From JBBSTY01 sp038235385 (lineage in GTDB: Bacteria > Actinomycetota > Acidimicrobiia > Acidimicrobiales > Acidimicrobilacustridaceae), in NCBI GenBank assembly GCA_038235385.1, contig JBBSTY010000144.1, forward strand, positions 1-10,144: a stretch of DNA of 10,144 bases. The letters run 5' to 3'. Of this stretch, positions 1 through 5,197 are shown in pieces. Made by a program: the position numbers and the translations under genes. Under the pieces are notes generated by a model, which saw nothing but the letters and a program-made list of their open reading frames with translations, had not been told where the DNA came from and ran no database searches. Every line of letters begins with the position of its first letter. Positions within the stretch are counted from its first letter, which is position 1.

Positions 1-440
1 ATGCGCGCCCGCTCGGCCGTGGGGTCGACGATGGAGACATCGGCGTCGGTGCCGGCACCGAGGGCCCGGGTCACCCCATCGGTGTTCGAGGCGTTCGGCA
101 TGACATCGAACGTGTCGGGTCCGATCCACCAGACGATGATGTCGTCGAGCACCGAGGCGTCGTCGGGGTCGAGGAGATGGGTGTACTGCGCGCGTCCGGG
201 TTCGATCTTGGCCAGATCGTTGGTGAGGGCCCGCTGGAGCGACTCGAGCGCGTCGCTCCCCGTAACCCGGACGGTGCCCAGGTGACTCACGTCGAACGCG
301 ACGGCACCGTGGCGGCACGCGTGGTGCTCGGCGAGGGTGCCATCGGCGTAGGAGAGCGGCATGTCCCACCCGCCGAAGGGAACCATCTTGGCGCCGAGCG
401 AGCGGTGGGCCGCGTCGAGCGGCGAGATCCGGGGGGTCAT
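1..440 (-). CDS. gcvT: Glycine cleavage system T protein (aminomethyltransferase), 5' part
   Basis: The first 146 residues are present and the gene runs off the left edge. GcvT takes the methylamine from the lipoylated H protein, releases ammonia and passes the methylene group to tetrahydrofolate. Visible family motifs are GAKMVPFGGWDMPLSY (residues 16-31), an EHH/CR segment, AFDVSHLG, TNDLAKIEPGRAQYT, and VLDDIIVWW near residue 108, which holds the conserved Asp of the folate site, followed by MPNASN. The ATG at 440 lies where GcvT proteins normally begin. It is 11 bases downstream of the stop of the small membrane protein gene, so the two are probably co-transcribed with the TetR gene above them. 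An AGGG in the same short gap could be a ribosome binding site. Its H-protein partner is in this window at 4737-5117; the P protein is not. The family call is firm; whether the full gene is intact cannot be seen. Confidence 0.93.
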   Translation of the reverse strand, partial: MTPRISPLDAAHRSLGAKMVPFGGWDMPLSYADGTLAEHHACRHGAVAFDVSHLGTVRVTGSDALESLQRALTNDLAKIEPGRAQYTHLLDPDDASVLDDIIVWWIGPDTFDVMPNASNTDGVTRALGAGTDADVSIVDPTAERAR

Positions 441-448
441 GTCGGCCG

Positions 449-454
449 ACCCTA
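449..454 (-). promoter_or_regulatory. Candidate -10 box (TAGGGT) before gcvT
   Basis: TAGGGT fits TAnnnT and lies 8 bases before the gcvT ATG; its TAG is also the stop codon of the upstream gene. The same bases could act as part of a ribosome binding site (AGGG), so this is a weak call, supported mainly by similar boxes before gcvH, the DUF151 gene and the nucleotidyltransferase fusion. Confidence 0.22.
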
Positions 455-865
455 CCGGGGCCACCGCCGCGCCGCGACCCGACGACGCACGCCGGTTCCG
501 CGTGATGGCGGCGAGCGGCGCGCCGACCACAGCGCGACCAGGACGCCCACCCCGAAGACGACGAGCAACCCGACGAAGATCATCGTGTCGACCGTCCGTT
601 GGGTGCGCGACGGCTCGGACCGTCCCGTCGCGCTCGGGGTGTCCGCACCCGGGTCGAGCCCGCCGATGCCCGCCCCGCTCTGCTCCGGCGTGGTCGTCCC
701 CGTCGGCTCATCGGCCGACGCCGCCACGCCCACCGCCGCCGAGGCGGTCGCTTCCGACGCCATCGCAGCCGATGTCGTCGAGGCGGACGACACCGATCCC
801 CCCGCCGGGAGCAGGAACAGGAACAGGACCAGGACCAGGACCGAGCCCGCAACGATCCGTCGCAT
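452..865 (-). CDS. Small two-helix membrane or secreted-anchored protein, unknown function
   Basis: The protein has 137 residues and I recognise no family. Residues 4-21 form a hydrophobic segment of Val, Leu and Phe after MRR, a signal peptide or first membrane helix. Residues 22-90 are a low-complexity stretch rich in Ala, Ser, Thr, Gly and Pro. Residues 94-113 form a second membrane helix, and the tail has about ten Arg residues and looks cytoplasmic. A signal peptide plus stop-transfer helix would give an extracytoplasmic disordered stalk with an Arg-rich inner tail. The ATG overlaps the tetR stop as TGATG, so it is probably translationally coupled to the regulator, and gcvT follows 11 bases after its stop. 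The hydrophobic segment is encoded by a hexamer repeat (812-841). A bitopic stalk protein or small sensor/adaptor is possible, but nothing here proves it. Confidence 0.6.
   Translation of the reverse strand: MRRIVAGSVLVLVLFLFLLPAGGSVSSASTTSAAMASEATASAAVGVAASADEPTGTTTPEQSGAGIGGLDPGADTPSATGRSEPSRTQRTVDTMIFVGLLVVFGVGVLVALWSARRSPPSRGTGVRRRVAARRWPR
812..841. repeat. Five in-frame hexamer units (CAGGAA/CAGGAC)
   Basis: On the plus strand five consecutive hexamers occur: CAGGAA twice, then CAGGAC three times. On the coding (minus) strand they encode alternating Val-Leu and Phe-Leu pairs in the first hydrophobic segment of the small membrane protein. Six-base steps keep the frame, so copy-number slippage would lengthen or shorten the helix by two residues per unit. 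Confidence 0.8.
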
Positions 866-1647
866 CACTCGCCCACCGGACCCTCCGGCTGCGGCGCCAT
901 CGGGCCCAGCGCGGCGAGCCGCTCCACATGACCGGCGGCGACCTCGACGTCGACCCGATCGGCCCCCCACCCGCACACCAGGTCGTGGGTGAGCCGGCGG
1001 CCCAGGTGGTGGGAGCGGAAGAGGTGGCGATCGAGTGGCGCGACGTTCTCGACCAGCAGCACCCCGTTCAACGCCGCCAACCACACGACGGCGCGCTCCT
1101 CGGGGTCGCCACCCTCGATGGCACCGGCATCGGACGCGCTCCGGATCAGCGAGGCCGGCTGGCCGAGGAGTTGGCCGACGGTCGCCGACGACGCATGGGC
1201 ATCGCCATCCACATCCGGTACGACCGTCTCGGACAGCAGCGCACGCTGCAGGTGGAACTCGTCGGCGAACACCACCGACGCCGACACCCAGAAGGCGCCG
1301 AACGCGCACAGGTGCACGAGACCGATCAGATCCGCGGGCAGGTGCGCGTCGCCCAACTCGTCGTCCCAGCGCGGACGCGCGGTGGCGAACGACGAGCGCA
1401 GCGTCGACACCGCCTCTCGCTGCAACGAGCTGATCAACGCCGCCTTGGAATCGAAGTAGAGGTAGATCGTGCCGACGGCGCAGTCGAGCCGATCCGCCAC
1501 GCCCTGCATGGTGATCCCGGCCAGACCGGCTTCGGCGATCAGGTCGTCGGCCGCCTCGAGGATGGCCTTGCGCTTCTTGTCCCGCGATCGCTCGCGTCGG
1601 TCGTCCGGGACGACCGTGAGATGAGCCCGACTCAGGTTCTGAACCAC
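865..1647 (-). CDS. TetR/AcrR-family transcriptional regulator
   Basis: From the GTG at 1647 the protein has 260 residues, slightly long for the family. The N-terminal DNA-binding domain is clear: RDKKRKAILEAADDLIAEAG, then a helix-turn-helix through ITMQGVADRLDCAVGTIYLYF (about residues 45-65) and the typical DSKAAL continuation. The rest is the variable ligand-binding and dimerisation half; I see no hint of the ligand. No convincing ATG lies near the domain. The open frame continues to an ATG at 1827, but that would place the palindromic operators and the repeat pair inside the gene. GTG at 1647 or GTG at 1665, one in each operator copy, are the sensible starts, and a -10-like TACTCT four bases before 1647 favours a leaderless GTG there. 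The stop overlaps the next start (TGATG), so the membrane protein and gcvT probably belong to its operon and may be its targets. Start assignment is uncertain; family assignment is not. Confidence 0.88.
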   Translation of the reverse strand: MVQNLSRAHLTVVPDDRRERSRDKKRKAILEAADDLIAEAGLAGITMQGVADRLDCAVGTIYLYFDSKAALISSLQREAVSTLRSSFATARPRWDDELGDAHLPADLIGLVHLCAFGAFWVSASVVFADEFHLQRALLSETVVPDVDGDAHASSATVGQLLGQPASLIRSASDAGAIEGGDPEERAVVWLAALNGVLLVENVAPLDRHLFRSHHLGRRLTHDLVCGWGADRVDVEVAAGHVERLAALGPMAPQPEGPVGE

Positions 1648-1670
1648 GTTCAGAGTATGAACCACGTTCA
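1639..1670. promoter_or_regulatory. Twin palindromic operator of the tetR operon
   Basis: Two identical 13-base sites, TGAACCACGTTCA, occupy 1640-1652 and 1658-1670. Each is a perfect TGAAC-N3-GTTCA inverted repeat; the first extends to 15 bases with flanking C and G. Their centres are 18 bases apart, so they lie roughly on the same DNA face. The minus-strand -10-like TACTCT (1652-1657) fills the space between them and the candidate GTG start lies inside the first site, so a bound dimer pair would block transcription initiation. Autorepression by the adjacent TetR protein is the natural inference. Confidence 0.75.
1652..1657 (-). promoter_or_regulatory. Candidate -10 box (TACTCT) for the tetR operon
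   Basis: TACTCT fits TAnnnT and sits exactly between the two operator palindromes, four bases before the candidate GTG start at 1647. I see no good -35 hexamer 16-19 bases upstream (GGTCGG at that position). A leaderless transcript beginning at or near the GTG would follow. Confidence 0.4.
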
Positions 1671-1723
1671 GTCCCCGACCGCGGATGCCCCCGCTCCCGG
1701 CACCACGAGTGCCCGACGAACCC

Positions 1724-1836
1724 ACGAACATGCGTCGCCGCGCGGCGCCGACGGCGGCGTCGACACGCACGTTGCGATGCACCGACGAACGTGCGTCGCG
1801 GCGCGGCGCCGACCACGGCGTGGACACGCATGTTCG
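1724..1836. repeat. Pair of 50-base repeats forming nested inverted repeats
   Basis: Copy 1 is 1724-1773 and copy 2 is 1785-1834, with 44 of 50 bases identical and a period of 61. Each copy is itself an imperfect inverted repeat with arms like AACATGCGT and ACGCACGTT. Across copies the outer arms match perfectly (CGAACATGCGT at 1725-1735 and ACGCATGTTCG at 1826-1836), as do the inner arms (ACGCACGTT at 1765-1773 and AACGTGCGT at 1788-1796). Within each copy a smaller stem also survives: CGACG/CGTCG in copy 1 and CCACG/CGTGG in copy 2. The pair lies between the resR-like stop and the tetR promoter. It could be a REP-like or MITE-like interspersed element, a terminator-like RNA structure, or a local duplication. 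Confidence 0.85.
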
Positions 1837-1901
1837 GCGGGGCGGGGCGGCTGCGTCAGCGGGGTGGCAGGTGGGGTCGCGACGTGGGCGGACCCGGCGG
1901 C

Positions 1902-2375
<474 letters not shown>

Positions 2376-2426
2376 CAGCCCCTACTTCCACCAGTGAACC
2401 CGGCGCGGCGGATGCCGTCCCAGGAT

Positions 2427-2451
2427 CCTGACCCTGCAGTGCAGGTTCAGG
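2427..2451. repeat. 25-base imperfect palindrome in the resR-like leader
   Basis: The plus strand reads CCTGA, C, CCTGCA, G, TGCAGG, T, TCAGG: arms of 12 bases around a single central base with one mismatch (C against T). Such a near loop-less palindrome suits a DNA-bound dimer better than an RNA hairpin. It lies between the promoter and the start codon, so it could be a downstream operator; an RNA stem with a slightly larger loop is the alternative. Confidence 0.5.
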
Positions 2452-2541
2452 GTGTGCCTCCCATCCTCGAGTTCGACCTCGAGGTCTCCATGAAGGTCAT
2501 GATCACACGGCAGTAGTTACGCTCGTGTGACCGGCCCGGTG

Positions 2542-2570
2542 AACATACTCACCGTGACGCTGAGCGTCAA
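2542..2570 (-). promoter_or_regulatory. Strong sigma-70-type promoter of the resR-like gene with palindromic operator
   Basis: On the minus strand TTGACG (2570-2565) and TATGTT (2547-2542) are separated by exactly 17 bases, the best -35/-10 pair in the window. A perfect 15-base palindrome, TGACGCTCAGCGTCA (2555-2569), covers the -35 and half of the spacer. A second weaker inverted repeat, GGTGA-N6-TCACC (2538-2553), covers the -10. Transcription would start near 2535, giving a leader of about 160 bases. Classical MerR operators lie in stretched 19-20 base spacers; here the spacer is normal, so a bound factor would more likely repress. The cognate factor cannot be read from the sequence; the MerR product or its FtsR-like neighbour are candidates. 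Confidence 0.72.
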
Positions 2571-2726
2571 TGATCGATTCTGTTGCGCACGCTCCGAGGA
2601 CCGCCCTCCAGAGGGTGCCGCCGGCCGCCGTTGCGCCCAGAACCGCCTGGATCCAGGGTTCTCACCGATGGTCGACCGTCACTCCCCCGCCGAGGATTCT
2701 TTCGGACCTTCTTCGTGCACCAGGCG

Positions 2727-2765
2727 AAAAACCCTCGACTCTCACCCTCTACTTCAGAGATGGAG
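2727..2765 (-). terminator. Weak intrinsic terminator candidate after the DUF151 gene
   Basis: On the minus strand CTCCATCTCT and AGAGGGTGAG can pair around a GAAGT loop with internal mismatches, and a run of five T follows nine bases after the stem (2731-2727). Position after the last gene of the gcvH block is right; the distance from stem to T-run and the imperfect stem make it weak. Confidence 0.28.
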
Positions 2766-2793
2766 GCGGGTGGGGACCTCTGCGCTCAGGGAG

Positions 2794-3288
2794 CTAGGAC
2801 GCGAAGTCGTCCGGGGAGACGTTGTCGATGAACTCCCGGAACTGCTCGACCACGTCTTCCTTGACCGGAGCGGGCGCATCCTCCTCGACGGCGGTGGCCG
2901 CCTCGTCGACGACGGCTTCGTCGGCGAAGATCGGAGCGCCCACCCGCACCGCCAACGCGATGGCATCGGATGGCCGAGCGGAGATCTGACGGAGCCCACC
3001 CTCGGAGACGAGGTGGAGCTCGGCGTAGAAGGTGCCGGCCGAGAGGCTGGTGACGACCACGCGGTCGAGGTGCGAACCCAGGCCGTCGATGACGTCCTTG
3101 AGCAGGTCGTGGGTCATCGGGCGGGGGGTCACCACCCCGTCGAGGGCGAAGGCGATGGCGGTCGCTTCGGGACCGCCGATGAAGATCGGGAGGACCCGGT
3201 GGCTCCCCTCTGTCTCGCGCAACAGCACGATCGGCGTGTTGCTCGGCAGCTCGACTCGGACCCCGACGAGTTCCATCTCGACCATCAC
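2794..3288 (-). CDS. Bifunctional nuclease-family protein (DUF151, Rv1829 type)
   Basis: The protein has 164 residues and carries the DUF151 (BFN) core: LVGVRVELPSNTPIVLLRE, then RVLPIFIGGPEATAIAFAL (31-49), RPMTHDLLKDVI (56-67), GTFYAELHL (85-93) and ISARPSDAIALAVR (102-115). The tail (about 125-164) is acidic and ends in an EQFREFIDNVSPDDF helix. Plant and bacterial relatives have been described as nucleases; the exact role in Actinobacteria is unclear. The call of a conserved family member in the gcvH-garA-ftsR block is firm. The start is GTG at 3288 or the adjacent ATG at 3285. It is 77 bases downstream of the ftsR-like stop, a stretch with a TAGGGT box five bases before the GTG and a CGTTGC/GCAACG inverted repeat, so it may have its own promoter as well as read-through. 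Confidence 0.92.
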   Translation of the reverse strand: MMVEMELVGVRVELPSNTPIVLLRETEGSHRVLPIFIGGPEATAIAFALDGVVTPRPMTHDLLKDVIDGLGSHLDRVVVTSLSAGTFYAELHLVSEGGLRQISARPSDAIALAVRVGAPIFADEAVVDEAATAVEEDAPAPVKEDVVEQFREFIDNVSPDDFAS

Positions 3289-3293
3289 CGACC

Positions 3294-3299
3294 ACCCTA
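3294..3299 (-). promoter_or_regulatory. Candidate -10 box (TAGGGT) before the DUF151 gene
   Basis: TAGGGT lies five bases before the GTG start and eight before the alternative ATG. That spacing suits a leaderless transcript. It could instead serve as a GGGTGG-like ribosome binding site for the ATG. No clear -35 is seen. Confidence 0.3.
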
Positions 3300-3365
3300 C
3301 CGTCGATCGCCTGTCGCTCGTTCGCCCGCCGCCCCGTTGCTGGTCGGCTCGGCAACTCGCAACGA

Positions 3366-4226
3366 TCAGACGCCGTCGACGTACTCGCGGAGGAGCTGAC
3401 GCAACATGGCCGAGCGCATGCGGCCGCCGAGAGCGGCGAGCTCGTTCACCAGCTCCCCCGACTGCTGGCGGGCCGCAGCGGTGCGCTTGCGGGCCAACGG
3501 GTTCAGGAGCTGCTCGAACACGCCGGCCTCGCGCTCAGCGGCCACGCGGTACATGCGCAGGTGGCGGGCCTCGACCCCGTGCGCCCGGAAGCCAGCGGCC
3601 ACGCGAGCGACCACGATCGCGTCCTCGTCGTAGTAGGTGGTCCCGCCGAGCGAGCGGTTGGTGATCATGCCGAACCGCTCGAGGTCGCCGATGTCACGGG
3701 CGGTGAGCCCGGTGGACGCGGTGAGCTCCTCGAGGGTCATCGAGATCGAGGTCTCGCCGGTGTCGAGCAGGACCGGGGCGGCGTCGTCGGGCGTCTGGGT
3801 CGGCGGCGACCCCGCACCGCGTGATGCGGGCGCCTCCTGGAGCAGAGCCGGGTCCGGCCCGTTGTGGCCAGCACCGACGTGAGCGTCGTCGGCATCGGTC
3901 CCCCGCCCTCGGGTGTCGGCGTTCGCCGCCTCGGTGCCGGGCGACGAGGCGTCGGTCGGGCCGTCGACCGATGCATCGAAGGAGTCCGACGCCAACCGGT
4001 CCTTGATGACCTTCAGGGGGAGGAAGTTCTCACGCTGTTGGCGAAGGATCCACCGGAGCCGTTCGATGTCGGTGTCGTAGAACTTGCGGTACCCCGAAGG
4101 GGTGCGCTCGGGGTCGAGCAGCCCCTGGCTCTCGAGGAACCGGATCTTGGAGATGGTGACATCGGGGAAGTCGTCCTGCAGGAGGTTGAGGACCTCACCG
4201 ATCGAGAGGTGGGAACGAGTGCTCAC
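3366..4226 (-). CDS. ftsR: MerR-family regulator, FtsR (Rv1828) type
   Basis: The protein has 286 residues, longer than its mycobacterial counterpart. Residues 1-79 form the DNA-binding winged helix: HLSIGEVLNLLQDDFPDVTI, SKIRFLESQGLLDPERTPSG, YRKFYDTDIERLRWILRQQR, then NFLPLKVIKDRL. This is the signature of the FtsR/Rv1828 group, shown in Corynebacterium glutamicum to act on ftsZ expression. Residues 80-157 are a linker rich in Asp, Gly, Ala, Thr and Pro with no predicted structure. Residues 158-286 are a second MerR-like helix-turn-helix (MTLEELTASTGLTARDIGDL, then GGTTYYDEDAIVVARVA) with long helices that would mediate dimerisation. The GTG at 4226 is followed directly by the conserved N-terminus. 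It lies 21 bases downstream of the garA-like stop in the same operon. The symbol is by homology; target genes are not visible here. Confidence 0.9.
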   Translation of the reverse strand: MSTRSHLSIGEVLNLLQDDFPDVTISKIRFLESQGLLDPERTPSGYRKFYDTDIERLRWILRQQRENFLPLKVIKDRLASDSFDASVDGPTDASSPGTEAANADTRGRGTDADDAHVGAGHNGPDPALLQEAPASRGAGSPPTQTPDDAAPVLLDTGETSISMTLEELTASTGLTARDIGDLERFGMITNRSLGGTTYYDEDAIVVARVAAGFRAHGVEARHLRMYRVAAEREAGVFEQLLNPLARKRTAAARQQSGELVNELAALGGRMRSAMLRQLLREYVDGV

Positions 4227-4247
4227 CGCCGACCGCCCGGCTGCATC

Positions 4248-4730
4248 TCAGGCGCTCCCGACGAAGAAGACGAGCTTGTACTTGCCGATCTGGAGCTCGT
4301 CGCCGGTGGCGAGCTCGGCCTCGTCCTCGATGCGCTCGCGGTTGACGTAGGTCCCGTTGAGCGATCCCGCGTCGCGGGCGAGGTAGCGGTCGCCCTCGCG
4401 ACGCACCTCGGCATGACGGCGCGACACGGTGATGTCGTCGAGGAAGATGGTGCTGTCGGGGTGGCGTCCTGCCGTGGTGATCGGGTCGTCGAGCAGGAAG
4501 CGGGATCCGGCCTTGGCGCCTCGGAGGACGACGAGGGCGCCCATGCCGGCGGGGATCTCGTCGAGCTCGAAGGTGAGCTCCTCGTCGATGGGATCCGACG
4601 GCGCGATCGGGTGGAAGGTGATGGTGGTGGGTTCGTCGATGCTGGTCTCGAGCACGCTCCCGCACGACGAGCAGAAGTTGGAACCCATGGGGTTCCGGTG
4701 TCCGCAGTTGTTGCAGTAGACGTCGCCCAC
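4248..4730 (-). CDS. garA: FHA-domain regulator, GarA/OdhI type, with N-terminal zinc ribbon
   Basis: The protein has 160 residues. A C-terminal FHA domain (about 65-157) has the phosphothreonine-binding residues GR (88-89), SRRH (103-106) and NG (125-126). In mycobacteria GarA (and OdhI in Corynebacterium) switches 2-oxoglutarate dehydrogenase and glutamate metabolism, controlled by kinase phosphorylation of a TT pair in an N-terminal ETTS motif that then docks into its own FHA domain. A similar DEPTTITF motif with T35-T36 is present here. Unlike those proteins, residues 6-24 form a four-cysteine zinc ribbon: CNNC at 6-9 and CSSC at 20-23. The GTG start at 4730 lies six bases after the gcvH stop, so the two are surely co-transcribed, as in mycobacteria. 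The function is inferred from FHA core, TT motif and synteny. Confidence 0.88.
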   Translation of the reverse strand: MGDVYCNNCGHRNPMGSNFCSSCGSVLETSIDEPTTITFHPIAPSDPIDEELTFELDEIPAGMGALVVLRGAKAGSRFLLDDPITTAGRHPDSTIFLDDITVSRRHAEVRREGDRYLARDAGSLNGTYVNRERIEDEAELATGDELQIGKYKLVFFVGSA

Positions 4731-4736
4731 GGCTCG

Positions 4737-5117
4737 CTAACCCTCGACCAGGGCCCGATACGCGGCAGCGTCCATCAACGTGTCGTACCCGTCGGTGGTG
4801 GCGATCTCGATGATGCACAGCCACCCGTCGCCGTACGGATCCTCGTTCACGCGTTGGGGTGTGTCGGCCAGATCGGCGTTGACCTCCACGACCGTGCCCG
4901 CCAGCGGGGCGTAGATGTCCGACACCGACTTGGTGGACTCGACCTCGCTCACCTTGTCGTTGGCGGCGACGCTCTGCCCGACGTCGGGAACCTCGACGTA
5001 CACGACGTCGCCCAGCGCGTCCTGGGCGTAGTCGGTGATCCCGACCGTGGCCCGCATGCCGTCGAGGCGGACCCACTCGTGGTCCGACGAGTACCGCAGC
5101 TCCTCCGGGAAATCCAT
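4737..5117 (-). CDS. gcvH: Glycine cleavage system H protein
   Basis: The protein has 126 residues, the usual length. GcvH carries the lipoyl arm that shuttles the aminomethyl group between the P, T and L proteins. Visible are YSSDHEWVRLDG (9-20), ATVGITDYAQDALGDVVYVE (23-42), the lipoylation site EVESTKSVSD with Lys63, DIYAPLAGTVVEVNADL and the C-terminal NEDPYGDGWLCII. The ATG at 5117 is preceded by TAGGTT five bases upstream and by no ribosome binding site, which suggests a leaderless mRNA starting a gcvH-garA-ftsR transcript. The 80 bases upstream separate it from the nucleotidyltransferase fusion. gcvT lies at the far left, so both glycine cleavage genes flank the regulator block. Confidence 0.97.
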   Translation of the reverse strand: MDFPEELRYSSDHEWVRLDGMRATVGITDYAQDALGDVVYVEVPDVGQSVAANDKVSEVESTKSVSDIYAPLAGTVVEVNADLADTPQRVNEDPYGDGWLCIIEIATTDGYDTLMDAAAYRALVEG

Positions 5118-5122
5118 ACCGC

Positions 5123-5128
5123 AACCTA
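5123..5128 (-). promoter_or_regulatory. Candidate -10 box (TAGGTT) of the gcvH operon
   Basis: TAGGTT fits TAnnnT and ends five bases before the gcvH ATG, within a 13-base sequence GGGGTAGGTTGCG (5132-5120) that recurs exactly at 7774-7762 before the leader ORF of the nucleotidyltransferase fusion. No convincing -35 is present. Spacing fits leaderless initiation at the ATG. Confidence 0.5.
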
Positions 5129-5197
5129 CCCCATCCGTGAATCGGCCAGCTTCGGTGGCTCCCGCCGCGATCGCACGTGCGGCAGGCCCCGACGCGG

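Larger units (their letters stand above)
2376..2793. other. 418-base gap holding resR-like promoter and leader
   Basis: I see no convincing gene on either strand. From the right it holds a weak terminator-like hairpin (2727-2765), the 12-base palindrome CCTGGATCCAGG at 2646-2657 flanked by GAAC and GTTC, a CCCTC-CA-GAGGG hairpin (2604-2615), the promoter (2542-2570), and a roughly 160-base untranslated leader with a 25-base imperfect palindrome (2427-2451). A 17-codon ATG frame (2500-2447, minus) lies in the leader but has no ribosome binding site. Confidence 0.6.

Noticed and set aside
441..451. Glycine riboswitch before gcvT
   Set aside because: Only 11 bases separate gcvT from the upstream coding region, too few for an aptamer.
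1648..1827. Upstream ATG at 1827 as the tetR start (320-residue protein)
   Set aside because: The extra 60 residues are translated from the nested repeats, the promoter box and the operators, and show no family similarity. The TetR domain begins well downstream.
1724..1834. CRISPR-like array
   Set aside because: Only two copies, 50 bases each, an 11-base spacer and no cas genes. The nested inverted symmetry fits a palindromic element better.
2447..2500. 17-codon ATG frame in the resR-like leader as a gene
   Set aside because: No ribosome binding site and no recognisable composition. Kept only as a possibility in the leader finding.
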